Origin: Kordiimonadaceae bacterium | GTDB taxonomy: Bacteria > Pseudomonadota > Alphaproteobacteria > Sphingomonadales > Kordiimonadaceae | Direction of reading: 5' to 3' | NCBI GenBank assembly: GCA_014238195.1 | Contig: JABABO010000355.1 | Span: 1-15,980 of the forward strand | DNA: 15,980 nt | In this document: one piece after another, positions 1 through 8,210 of the stretch | How the letters are laid out: every line of letters starts with the position of its first letter | How positions within the stretch are numbered: position 1 is the first letter of the stretch | Translations under genes and position numbers: made by a program | The notes under the pieces: generated by a model | Database searches by the model: none | Seen by the model: the letters and a program-made list of their open reading frames with translations, nothing else | Told to the model about the DNA's origin: nothing

Positions 1-830
1 AAGATATCAGCATACGTACAGTCGGGTTCACTTGGTCGTTTAGGCACATATGTCACATCCCCTTCAATCAACGATACCAGTCGATTTATTGATTGCGGGT
101 TCCCTGCCCCTGCGTTCCAAATTTCCCCGCTTTTATCGCTGGATGCGGCTGCGTAAAACGCTCGTGCGATATCTGTGACATAAATGAAATCCCGTTTTTG
201 GCTGCCATCACCAACAACAGTAAAAGGTTTTCCTGCTAATTTTTGCTTTAAGAACACACCAAATACTGCGCCGTAAGCCCCTGTTGTGCGTACCCGTGGG
301 CCGTAAGCATTAAAAATGCGCACGCTATTGACGGGCAAGCCATAAACAGCCTGCCAATGAAGGGCGGTTTGCTCCCCTAAATATTTCGACAAAGCATAGG
401 GATATTCTGGCTTCGCCGTATGATATTCAGATGTGGGAACACTAGCTAGCCCATAGCAAGACGATGAAGCCGCATAGACAAATTTCTGAATACCTACAGC
501 GCGGGCGCATTCCAAAACCCTGACTGTGCCTTGGACGTTGACATTCAAATAATCAGAGGGTTGCTCCATCGACGGGACGATGTCGCCAATACCAGCAAAA
601 TGAAACACGTAATTTGCTTTATCAAAGGCTGGATGGCTGGTTTCTAATTTTAAAATATCTTCAAAATAACACGTCAAATTAGGGTTACCAGTGTGATGGG
701 CCAAGTTTTTTTTATGGCCCCCTTTCAGGTTATCAATCACACGCACCTTGAAGCCTTCGTTGATCAACAAATCCACCATGTGTGAACCAATAAACCCCGC
801 ACCACCTGTTACGACCGCTATTTTTTGCAT
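1..830 (-). CDS. NAD-dependent epimerase/dehydratase (extended SDR), 3' end outside window
   Basis: Translating the reverse strand from the ATG at 830 gives an open frame of 276 codons that reaches the left edge, so the C-terminus is missing. It begins MQKIAVVTGGAGFIGSH, with the NAD(P)-binding GGAGFIG at residues 9-15. A YAASSSCYG stretch carries the catalytic Ser, and YALSK places the catalytic Tyr at 145 and Lys at 149. These are the marks of extended short-chain dehydrogenases that act on nucleotide sugars, such as 4-epimerases and 4,6-dehydratases. The start A of this ATG is also the last base of the upstream gene's TAA stop, so the two are probably translationally coupled. It is the last visible gene of a leftward five-gene operon. 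The exact substrate cannot be read from the motifs; C4 epimerisation of an NDP-sugar is the likeliest role. Confidence 0.88.
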   Translation of the reverse strand, partial: MQKIAVVTGGAGFIGSHMVDLLINEGFKVRVIDNLKGGHKKNLAHHTGNPNLTCYFEDILKLETSHPAFDKANYVFHFAGIGDIVPSMEQPSDYLNVNVQGTVRVLECARAVGIQKFVYAASSSCYGLASVPTSEYHTAKPEYPYALSKYLGEQTALHWQAVYGLPVNSVRIFNAYGPRVRTTGAYGAVFGVFLKQKLAGKPFTVVGDGSQKRDFIYVTDIARAFYAAASSDKSGEIWNAGAGNPQSINRLVSLIEGDVTYVPKRPSEPDCTYADI

Positions 831-1843
831 TATTTTGCCTCTATCGCCTGCATGGTTCGGACATTATAGTAACGGTCATCATTCATGCTGTTGGGAATTT
901 TTCCGCCTTTAAAAGCATTGCATAAACTTCTAACCGCATCTTCGATACTGTGGTCAGGTTCAAAACCTAGTTTTTCCTTAATTTTATCGGAATTAATATG
1001 GTACGAGCGCATATCATCTGACGGTGTTGTTTCAACTGTTATGGGGGCTCTGTCAGAAAATTCTTCTTCCACAACTGTTTTCACAATGCCAGCAATTTTT
1101 GCAATGGTCAGGTTTTGATAACCGCAGTTAAAGGTTTCACCTTGTATTGTTTCACAAGGCACTTCCAGCAATTGTTCATACAGACGACAAACATCTTTAA
1201 CATTTAAGTTCGGGCGTAACTGGGTACCACCGAACACCAATATTTTACCATTGGTAATCGCATGATTGGTTAGAATATTAACGGACAAGTCTAAGCGTAA
1301 GCGTGGGGCGTACCCACAAACTGTCGCGGGGCGGATTGTCACACACGTGAAATCATCGTCCATATATTGAAACAATATGGGTTCGCAGCGCCCTTTAAAG
1401 TCATTATACAGCGTAATGGGCAGAAGCGGATGGTCTTCGGTAACATCTGGTGCCTCGGAAATGCCGTACACTGAACTTGTCGAGGCATAAATAAATCGCT
1501 TAACCCCTGCTTTCTTTGCCGCAGCTACCATCGGTTCAAAAGCTTCTAAATTCACCGTAGTAGAAAGCTTTTCATCCAACACAAAACTGGCATCATTTGA
1601 TATGCACGCCAAATGAATAACAGCGTCAACACCTTTACATGCCTTTCCAAAGGTGCTTGAATCACGAATGTCAGCTTTTAGGATTGTCAGATTTGGATTA
1701 TCACTGGGCAAAAAATCACACCCATAATACAGTATGTCATACACGATGACTTTTTTGCCCGCTTGCAATAATCTAGGTACTAACAAACTACCAACATAGC
1801 CTGCACCACCCGTTATGAGAACTGTGTTTAAGTCTTGGGTCAT
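830..1843 (-). CDS. NAD-dependent epimerase/dehydratase (extended SDR), 337 aa
   Basis: Full-length extended SDR of normal size. The dinucleotide-binding GGAGYVG is at residues 12-18. YASTSSVYG (119-127) holds the catalytic Ser, and YNDFK gives Tyr146 and Lys150. The family oxidises and reduces NDP-sugars, and this member could be an epimerase, dehydratase or reductase of the sugar activated by the upstream kinase-nucleotidyltransferase. The start at 1843 is preceded by AGGAAC, which overlaps the end of the upstream gene (stop at 1853-1855, 9-base gap), and its stop overlaps the next gene's start by one base. It differs from the neighbouring SDR in the region after the GG motif, so the two are not a recent duplication. 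The substrate is unknown; an HldD-like heptose epimerase role is possible but not shown. Confidence 0.9.
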   Translation of the reverse strand: MTQDLNTVLITGGAGYVGSLLVPRLLQAGKKVIVYDILYYGCDFLPSDNPNLTILKADIRDSSTFGKACKGVDAVIHLACISNDASFVLDEKLSTTVNLEAFEPMVAAAKKAGVKRFIYASTSSVYGISEAPDVTEDHPLLPITLYNDFKGRCEPILFQYMDDDFTCVTIRPATVCGYAPRLRLDLSVNILTNHAITNGKILVFGGTQLRPNLNVKDVCRLYEQLLEVPCETIQGETFNCGYQNLTIAKIAGIVKTVVEEEFSDRAPITVETTPSDDMRSYHINSDKIKEKLGFEPDHSIEDAVRSLCNAFKGGKIPNSMNDDRYYNVRTMQAIEAK

Positions 1844-1852
1844 ATCTGGTTC

Positions 1853-3412
1853 CTACTTTAGTAAGGCTGTTAAATATTTTATGAAAGGCGCGCGCTCAAT
1901 TGAGGTCCGATGGCCAACAATCCCTACTTTCACCGCGCCGGCCATATTGCCCATAAGGGCTGACATATCCATACCTGCGCCGCTAGCGCATAGGGCGCTT
2001 GCTACGGCAAAAAACGCATCCCCTGCCCCGACGGTATCAACTATGCTTTTTGTAAAAGCTGGTACATGGTGAACACCCGACCTTTTATTCCAAGCAATAG
2101 CCCCGCGTTTTCCATTCGTGACAATGATATTGTCGCACGCAATACGCTTTGCTAGGCCGTGTGTAATCACATCATCGGCAGAACAATTTTTATCTGAAAT
2201 CGCCAAACGCGCTTCGGGCATATCAATGCAAATAAAATCAGCTTGGTTATACTTGGTGATCAAGTTAAACCCGTGATTAGCGCTGTTGCTTTGCGCATTG
2301 ACGGCTAAAAATTTTGCTGAATTTTTAAGGGCTTTAATCGTACTATCCGCGACCAAGCCATGCCCGAAGTCTGTTACAATGACAAGGTCATAATTAGGGG
2401 CCTGTTCGGTGATCTTGCGATCAAATTCTGCTTGTAGGCCAGCGCCCAGAGGAGCATCATCAAAGTGATACACTTCAAAGAGTTTGCGCACATATGAACT
2501 GCTTACATAACGTTTTTTCCGTGTCGTTGGTCTTTGCGGACAAACAATGTAATCTAGGCTAACACCGCTGTGCAGACTGTTTTCAATAAAACCATCCTGT
2601 AAGTCCTGCCCACCTAGCATGGTTAAAATATCAACGTGACCCGTAAGGCTTGCAATATGATTAGCAGCCGCAACAACACCGCCTGAGAATATCTCATTAG
2701 AACGATAGCGTGTCGCTATGATCGGCTCCTTTGCCGACCTATTCATTTCATTTACGTAAGCATATTCATCTAAAATCATATCACCGACGAACAGTACTTT
2801 CATTGTTTTTAATTTTTCTAACTGGCTTAAGAAATCAGCTAAACAATAGTGATTTTTAACGTTTTTAAGATAAGCCTTCACATCAGGGTCATGAATATCC
2901 AGTGCTTCGTTTATTAAATGGGAAGACGAAAAAACGACATCATCCGTGAAAACTAATTGCCCGCCATATTTTTCAACGGCTGTGCGCTCAAGTTCAATGC
3001 CACCAGTGACATCTCCAGCAGCATTTTGATATTCGCTCCCTTTCACATAATAGTTAGGCTTAAGCGCCTCAATGGCAGTTGTGGCTAACCCACCCTCGTT
3101 AATCACTACGGCATCGACAATACCAAGCGCTGCGATAACCTCTGCCCTTTGTTGCACAGTAAACACAGGGCGCCCTGGCCCTTTGTTCACGAAGTCATCA
3201 GGGGTCAACGACACAATCAGAAAATCACCAAATGATTTGGCTTCTTTCAAATGCTTGATATGTCCCAGATGCATCACATCAAAGACACCGTGGGCCAGCA
3301 CAGTCTTTTTCTGTGCAGTTTTCAGGTCGGTCAAAGCCCCTATAGCTTCGCTTAGCAGAAATATTTTTCCCATCAAGTCCTCGCTTTCTGCGATTTTTTT
3401 TCTGTTCAACAT
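1853..3412 (-). CDS. Fused nucleotidyltransferase - PfkB sugar kinase (HldE-like with reversed domain order)
   Basis: 519 residues in two enzyme domains. Residues about 36-175 are a cytidylyltransferase-fold nucleotidyltransferase: GVFDVMHLGH at 42-51 contains the HxGH motif, followed by a GRPVFTVQQRAEVI segment and the SSSHLIN motif near 165. Residues about 205-515 are a PfkB/ribokinase-type kinase starting KVLFVGDMILDEY and ending with the DTVGAGDAF anion-hole and catalytic-Asp motif near 465. In HldE (RfaE) of ADP-heptose synthesis the same two activities are fused kinase first; here the order is swapped. The likely role is phosphorylation at C1 and nucleotidyl transfer to a heptose phosphate or related sugar, pairing with the SIS isomerase at 9741. 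Two starts are possible: ATG 3412, with AGGATC upstream, and ATG 3373, with GAGGA four bases upstream. The second would remove 13 poorly conserved-looking residues. Confidence 0.9.
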   Translation of the reverse strand: MLNRKKIAESEDLMGKIFLLSEAIGALTDLKTAQKKTVLAHGVFDVMHLGHIKHLKEAKSFGDFLIVSLTPDDFVNKGPGRPVFTVQQRAEVIAALGIVDAVVINEGGLATTAIEALKPNYYVKGSEYQNAAGDVTGGIELERTAVEKYGGQLVFTDDVVFSSSHLINEALDIHDPDVKAYLKNVKNHYCLADFLSQLEKLKTMKVLFVGDMILDEYAYVNEMNRSAKEPIIATRYRSNEIFSGGVVAAANHIASLTGHVDILTMLGGQDLQDGFIENSLHSGVSLDYIVCPQRPTTRKKRYVSSSYVRKLFEVYHFDDAPLGAGLQAEFDRKITEQAPNYDLVIVTDFGHGLVADSTIKALKNSAKFLAVNAQSNSANHGFNLITKYNQADFICIDMPEARLAISDKNCSADDVITHGLAKRIACDNIIVTNGKRGAIAWNKRSGVHHVPAFTKSIVDTVGAGDAFFAVASALCASGAGMDMSALMGNMAGAVKVGIVGHRTSIERAPFIKYLTALLK

Positions 3413-3459
3413 TAATGATGATCCTATATTTTTGATTTTATAATAAAGGTTTACTGTGA

Positions 3460-4401
3460 TTAATAACCAGCATTGACCATTGATTTTTCCAGTGACCGGC
3501 GATCAAATTTCGACAATATATCAAGCGAAGATTTACTAACAACTGAGTGCTGAGTTATGACTTGTGGATAGTCGGTTCTTAACGGGTCACGGCGATCCTC
3601 AATGCCAATGAACCGCGCAATACTGGTCAGTGCGCTTTCAGGGTCGCGGCATATATCTTTATAAGCTATTTTTAAAATCTGCTCTGCGGGTAGTTTCTTG
3701 CATGCATGCGTTAGCCCTTCATCCAAAGCCCGCACCTGATTAGCGATCTGCGTATGAAGATCAGCGCCTGCATAGTCACCGTAATTCCTTGGTTTTATAC
3801 CAACCCATGTTTGCCGGTCTGGTGGCATGTTTTGCCTAAGGTGCAACAAAGATGCAGCAACGTCTACCGGGTCGCGGTGCATAATGACAAACCGTGCTGC
3901 TGGTATATTTTGGTCTAACCTAGCAGCCATTTGCCCAAAAATGATGTTCTTGTACACCGTGGCAGCTTCAAACACATTTGCGAGCTCACTTAAGTCTAAT
4001 GCCAATCTATCCCAATCGACAATTTTGTCATCGAAACCCCTTAAATCAGGCTCACGTGAGCTGAGATGAAAGTGCCGCGCCCAAAAATATCCAAATTCGT
4101 GCACATTAAAGACCCCAATGGTATTGCCGCCATTAGATTTATAGTCGAAATCCCTATCAACACCACTTTCCGCCAGAGCCTGATGCAGCGCAGCACCAAA
4201 GGCTGGCCGCGACCAAAACCGTGCCACAATGTTCGAAATATACCCTACCTTTAAATGATCTGCGATTAATTGATAAGCGTATGTCGTACCAGACCGTGGG
4301 AGCCCCGTTAAGAAAACCTGTGCATGATCGCTGTCAGCACTGCCTGGAATGCTCTCTACCCCCGCAAGGGTATTGTTCATCATTTCAAGAAGCTTTGGCA
4401 T
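3460..4401 (-). CDS. Sulfotransferase family protein (PAPS-dependent)
   Basis: 313 residues from ATG 4401. The 5'-phosphosulfate-binding loop is LPRSGTT at residues 34-40. The 3'-phosphate-binding segment is FVIMHRDPVDVAAS around 171-184, with HRDP at 175-178. These two motifs define PAPS-dependent sulfotransferases, which move sulfate to a hydroxyl or amine. In this operon the likely acceptor is a sugar of the glycan or a lipid-linked intermediate. No membrane segment or signal peptide is evident, so it should act in the cytoplasm. The ATG shares one base with the upstream TGA (TGATG). A GTG three bases earlier (4404) is an alternative start with a 4-base overlap. A GAGG lies 8 bases before the ATG and 5 before the GTG. 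The acceptor is unknown. Confidence 0.88.
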   Translation of the reverse strand: MPKLLEMMNNTLAGVESIPGSADSDHAQVFLTGLPRSGTTYAYQLIADHLKVGYISNIVARFWSRPAFGAALHQALAESGVDRDFDYKSNGGNTIGVFNVHEFGYFWARHFHLSSREPDLRGFDDKIVDWDRLALDLSELANVFEAATVYKNIIFGQMAARLDQNIPAARFVIMHRDPVDVAASLLHLRQNMPPDRQTWVGIKPRNYGDYAGADLHTQIANQVRALDEGLTHACKKLPAEQILKIAYKDICRDPESALTSIARFIGIEDRRDPLRTDYPQVITQHSVVSKSSLDILSKFDRRSLEKSMVNAGY

Positions 4402-6056
4402 CACAGCGCCCTCATATGTTGTTGAAGGCGCTTGTAACGACTTTGGTTATTTTTGATAATATGATCCCGCAGGGCTAAAACACCCTGCTTAGCTTTAGAT
4501 GTATTAAATCTATTTAATTTCTTTGAAAGCTGTTTGTAATTGCTTGCGACAATCCCAGCGTTAAATAGCAAAATGAGCGAAGCCACATAATTAACGGTCG
4601 TATTGGTTATGATCGGTAGCCCTGCAAAAATATAGGACGACACTTTATTCGGCATACTCACCATGGCGTTATAAGGGATCTGTTGCTTGTTGCTATGATC
4701 CATAAACAACCAACCAACATCATATTCGGTTAATTTATCCAGCATCTTATCGCTGTTTATTCGTCTATGATAGGTTATCTGCGGATTATCATTATATCTG
4801 TCACTATAATATGAAAACATATCGTCTTGATCGGGTGATGTGTGCAATACATTATATAAGTCAAATGATATATCAGGGTGATCAGTGATAGTTTTTTCTA
4901 TTGTTTCCACAATATGAAGGACTTTCACCCCGCCAGACACAAGTTCTTGGGCCGGCACCACACTACCAGCATACACAATTTTTAAATGATCACTGGCTGG
5001 CAAAGCAACTGGGGCAAATGACGTGGTATCGGTTCCAATATATGGGCTAATGGAGAAAACTTTATCAGCATAATCAAAAACAATTTCGTCCCATAAGGGG
5101 CCATCATTCTTGCAAATGATCAGCTCTGAAAATCTTAGACTGTAGATCTCGCTATATTTTGCAATTGCGATATCGGTTTCACTATAACCCCAATCCCGTT
5201 GCAATAGATGGTTCTGGAACATAATCGCCCAGTCATAAGCTTCATGGATAATTTTTACATTGGGGAATAGATGATGAAGGCATAGCATCAAATAACTATT
5301 GGCCCACTGTGTTGTGGTCCGCAAATAAATGCTTTTGGGTTTTAGGGTTTGTAGTATATCAACCATTAACGATAAAGATTGATGACATGAGACATAAGGA
5401 ATGCAACTCGGTTCTTCCAAATGTGATGGCAAGTAATGCAGACCCAAAATATTTTTTTTACCATATAGCTCGGCTAATTTTTCATCTTGGACCACACGCC
5501 ATTGACGCGGGCTTGTTGAGATCACCACATGATCAATATTTTTGTCATTATACTCTGATTTGACAGAAGCAAGCTTCATGGCCTGATTTTTGGTATTAAA
5601 TTTAGTAAATTTCTGTGATGTAAACAGGCAATGAACCTTGGTTTCAGATATACCCATAGCGTAGGCGGCTTGCATCATTGCGGCTTCAGACCTTGGATGT
5701 GCGATTAAAATATCTAGGTCTTTAATGTCATCATGTGCAGCCCACTGAGCTATCGTTTTAACAGGCAACCCGTGAAATGTCTTTAAAGCATCGCCTTTAA
5801 CATCAGCGATCCCTACTATCTTTATCGTTTTCTCATTTTGAAGCCGCTGCAAGAGCGCTTTAGAAAAAGTACCTGCCCCATACAGCACGTAAGTGCCTTT
5901 AAAGTGCGATATAATATAATCTATCGCTGTCTGCTGATCTTTTTGGCTTTCATGGATTTTCAGTAAATACTGCACAATTTCTGGAATGCTGATATCATTG
6001 CCAAATGGTATCTCCGAATAAATCATATGTGCAATTTTTATTATGTCTGGCATCAT
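4401..6056 (-). CDS. GT-B-type glycosyltransferase with N-terminal Rossmann-like domain
   Basis: 551 residues, first gene of the leftward operon. Residues about 50-150 look like a small Rossmann domain: TYVLYGAGTFS near 55-65, then IKIVGIADVKGD and a HGLPVKTI element, as in the C-terminal NAD-like domain of sugar C-methyltransferases. From about 170 onward the protein looks like a GT-B glycosyltransferase, with KIVYAGS in the second lobe and a sugar-nucleotide-binding stretch KVSSYIFAGLPII at 471-483, typical of GT4-like enzymes. It probably transfers an activated sugar to the growing glycan in the cytoplasm. The start is a doubled ATG at 6056/6053, with only a weak AAAGCAG upstream. The fusion of the two parts is unusual. 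The glycosyltransferase assignment rests on the C-terminal half only; donor and acceptor are unknown. Confidence 0.72.
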   Translation of the reverse strand: MMPDIIKIAHMIYSEIPFGNDISIPEIVQYLLKIHESQKDQQTAIDYIISHFKGTYVLYGAGTFSKALLQRLQNEKTIKIVGIADVKGDALKTFHGLPVKTIAQWAAHDDIKDLDILIAHPRSEAAMMQAAYAMGISETKVHCLFTSQKFTKFNTKNQAMKLASVKSEYNDKNIDHVVISTSPRQWRVVQDEKLAELYGKKNILGLHYLPSHLEEPSCIPYVSCHQSLSLMVDILQTLKPKSIYLRTTTQWANSYLMLCLHHLFPNVKIIHEAYDWAIMFQNHLLQRDWGYSETDIAIAKYSEIYSLRFSELIICKNDGPLWDEIVFDYADKVFSISPYIGTDTTSFAPVALPASDHLKIVYAGSVVPAQELVSGGVKVLHIVETIEKTITDHPDISFDLYNVLHTSPDQDDMFSYYSDRYNDNPQITYHRRINSDKMLDKLTEYDVGWLFMDHSNKQQIPYNAMVSMPNKVSSYIFAGLPIITNTTVNYVASLILLFNAGIVASNYKQLSKKLNRFNTSKAKQGVLALRDHIIKNNQSRYKRLQQHMRAL

Positions 6057-6136
6057 GTTCTGCTTTAAGCAATAAAAAGATGGTTAACGAAATCACTTCA
6101 TGACTTTACCCATAAGAAAGTTAATAGTTTCTCTGT
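6057..6136. promoter_or_regulatory. Divergent intergenic region between leftward operon and acyltransferase gene
   Basis: Eighty bases, AT-rich, separate the start of the minus-strand five-gene operon from the plus-strand gene at 6137. By position it must hold promoters for both directions, unless the operon is fed from elsewhere. No convincing -35/-10 pair or operator repeat stands out on either strand. The purine run AAGAAAG near 6114-6120 lies somewhat far from the ATG at 6137 to be a good ribosome site. The call is positional. Confidence 0.4.
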
Positions 6137-7153
6137 ATGACTAAAAAAATGATAAAAATTTCAAAGAAATATGAGTGGGATCAGTTAGTTTTGTGCCTAA
6201 AAGGCCCAACCCTTGGTGCGAACTACGGTTATTATCAAGCCGCTGCGGATTTAGAAAAAGGGTCTTGTCCTGCGGCTATAACGTTGCAAATTGGTGATGC
6301 TTATTTATTTCACCCCTTTCTTTTGCGGCCAATACCAGATTTTTCTGGATATTATGACTTGATCAATGCCTATGAATTTGGCGGGTTTTGGTTCAATACA
6401 TACGATCAAATGTTGCAGGAACAGCTCCTATCTGAATTTACAAGAGCAATGCCGAAATTTGCGATCAAGCAAGGCTGGATATGCGAATTTATTCGTGAAA
6501 ACCCGATGATCCCTATGCCAGAAACAGCGACTGGCCTGTTATCAATGTGTTATGAACGGACCCAACATGCATTGCATTCGATAATCGATACATCACAAGG
6601 ATATGATTTTGTTTATAATCACTATAAGCGCAATTTTCGCAAGCAGCTTAGACAAGCTAAGTCCAATAATCTGACAGCACAAAAAAAGCTTGATTTAGAA
6701 AGTTTTATACCCCTGTATTATCAAAACCTTAAACGCTTGAATGCCGTTGAATATTATTATTTTCCAAAAGACTTTTTATTACAGCTTTATGAAAACCTAT
6801 CAGCTGTAGTCACATTTGATGAACAGGGCAAAATGTGCGCTAATCACCTATATTTGATCGATGGGTCCACCGCCTACGCCTTTTTGTGCCATAGTGTGTT
6901 TGATAAAAACAGTCTCAGGCCCAATAATTTCACCTATGATGCTTTTATTCAAAGTGCCTGCCAGGACCCAAATATCACACAAATTCATCTAGGGTGCGGG
7001 GCCGCTAGCATCGCCGCCTTCAAAAAAGCTATGTCAACCCATACGGTGCCTAGTTACCATTGCAAAGCCATTTTTGACTTAGGTAAGTATCAAGAAATTG
7101 TTGCACACAATAAAACTGAAAATTCCGAATTTTTTCCAGCTTATCGCGCTTAA
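6137..7153 (+). CDS. FemAB/BioF2-type GNAT-fold acyltransferase
   Basis: 338 residues. The central and C-terminal part resembles the FemAB-like acetyltransferase domain (Acetyltransf_6 type). A basic stretch, YKRNFRKQLRQAK (about 162-174), is followed by a helix-rich segment. The strand pattern CANHLYLIDGSTAYAFLCH is followed by a C-terminal IHLGCGAASIAAFKKAM, where such proteins carry the G-G-FK element that closes the acyl-donor site. Members transfer acyl or aminoacyl groups to cell-wall or polysaccharide precursors. Here N- or O-acylation of a sugar in the same glycan is plausible. Two starts are near each other, ATG 6137 and ATG 6149, and neither has a strong ribosome site. It faces the radical SAM gene convergently with six bases between stops and no terminator between them. 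The assignment is by fold-level resemblance, so the substrate is open. Confidence 0.65.
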   Translation: MTKKMIKISKKYEWDQLVLCLKGPTLGANYGYYQAAADLEKGSCPAAITLQIGDAYLFHPFLLRPIPDFSGYYDLINAYEFGGFWFNTYDQMLQEQLLSEFTRAMPKFAIKQGWICEFIRENPMIPMPETATGLLSMCYERTQHALHSIIDTSQGYDFVYNHYKRNFRKQLRQAKSNNLTAQKKLDLESFIPLYYQNLKRLNAVEYYYFPKDFLLQLYENLSAVVTFDEQGKMCANHLYLIDGSTAYAFLCHSVFDKNSLRPNNFTYDAFIQSACQDPNITQIHLGCGAASIAAFKKAMSTHTVPSYHCKAIFDLGKYQEIVAHNKTENSEFFPAYRA

Positions 7154-7159
7154 ATGACC

Positions 7160-8209
7160 CTAAAGGAAGTTGGGATGGTTTTCCTTTGCTTCATCCGGTT
7201 TAAGCACAGTTTCCACCAGCCGGTTCATCGGATGATAACGACACCCAGCAGGGCATTTGGATAAATCAAGCTTTTTAGATAATGTGTGGATGTTGGCTTC
7301 GATTTTTTCCAAACTATCATGAATAGTTCCAACCCCCACCTGATGTGGGCCGCAATAGATAAGCTTGCCCGTCTCATACAGCGTTAAGTTAAAATACCCC
7401 GCCACACAGCGATCATATTTTAAAACATTCCTGTTTAGGCTTTCTGCTTCCACTTGGTACGGGCGATAAAATATCTCAAAATTTTGATCTTGGTATTTTT
7501 TGCGCAAGTCCATGACAAGCGGTGTGGTGTCCGTTGTTGTTAAACGGTTTTTCTCAATCCGTTCGCCGACGCTGCCCCTATTAAACACAGGTTTGACGGA
7601 AAAATAGTCAACGCCTGCTTCTAGCGCATCACGCACAGAATTTTCCATGTCATGAATATTTTCATGGTGTGTCGCATATTGCACACCGATCGTAGGGCTA
7701 TGGGCATTTTTACGCCGCGCTGTAATTTCTTTTAGATTTGCCATAATTTTAGGATAATGAGACGCTGGTACATCGTGCATGGCTGAATGCACACCAGCGC
7801 TTCCTGCGTCCAACGAAATGCGTATATAGGTAAAATAATCAAGAATTTCATCGAAATATCGGTCGAGCAAATAGCCATTAGTGAACATGCCTTGCTCAAT
7901 CCCTAATGCATTGACTTTTTTCACCAGTTCCTTGAATTTTGGGTACGCTGTGGGTTCACCATTGCCGACATACCCAACTGCTTTTAACCCGCGGTCGCGT
8001 GCACGGGTTAACCAATCAATTAATGTATCAAAATCAAAGGTTTCTGCTTTATCTTGTTGTGCTTCATAGGCCGTACACCACAAACATTTATGATTACAAA
8101 AATTTGATAAGCTTACAGTCACATGAACAGGAAACTGAGGAATATCATCCCTGATTTTATCCAGTTTTTCACGGTGATAGAGTAATTTTTCAAAGCCTAA
8201 GATATCCAT
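7160..8209 (-). CDS. Radical SAM enzyme with C-terminal cysteine cluster
   Basis: 349 residues from ATG 8209. The radical SAM cluster motif is CNHKCLWC, with Cys38, Cys42 and Cys45 binding the [4Fe-4S] that cleaves S-adenosylmethionine. A GYVGNGEPTAYP stretch matches the GGE-type SAM-binding region. Four more cysteines near the end (268, 286, 319, 323, the last two as CPAGC) look like a SPASM/twitch-type auxiliary cluster site. The family does radical chemistry on unactivated carbons (epimerisation, dehydration, C-C or C-S bond formation); in this locus a sugar or sugar-linked substrate is likely. The frame stays open upstream to 8332, but that would overlap the preceding gene by 122 bases. 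ATG 8209 has AGGA upstream and sits one base after the preceding TAA, which decides the start. The two genes are surely co-transcribed. Confidence 0.85.
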   Translation of the reverse strand: MDILGFEKLLYHREKLDKIRDDIPQFPVHVTVSLSNFCNHKCLWCTAYEAQQDKAETFDFDTLIDWLTRARDRGLKAVGYVGNGEPTAYPKFKELVKKVNALGIEQGMFTNGYLLDRYFDEILDYFTYIRISLDAGSAGVHSAMHDVPASHYPKIMANLKEITARRKNAHSPTIGVQYATHHENIHDMENSVRDALEAGVDYFSVKPVFNRGSVGERIEKNRLTTTDTTPLVMDLRKKYQDQNFEIFYRPYQVEAESLNRNVLKYDRCVAGYFNLTLYETGKLIYCGPHQVGVGTIHDSLEKIEANIHTLSKKLDLSKCPAGCRYHPMNRLVETVLKPDEAKENHPNFL

Positions 8210-8210
8210 A

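Noticed and set aside
3072..3443. Antisense 123-aa frame on the plus strand opposite the kinase-nucleotidyltransferase
   Set aside because: The opposite strand has clear HxGH-domain coding sequence. The antisense product has no recognisable motifs and no ribosome site that decides a start.
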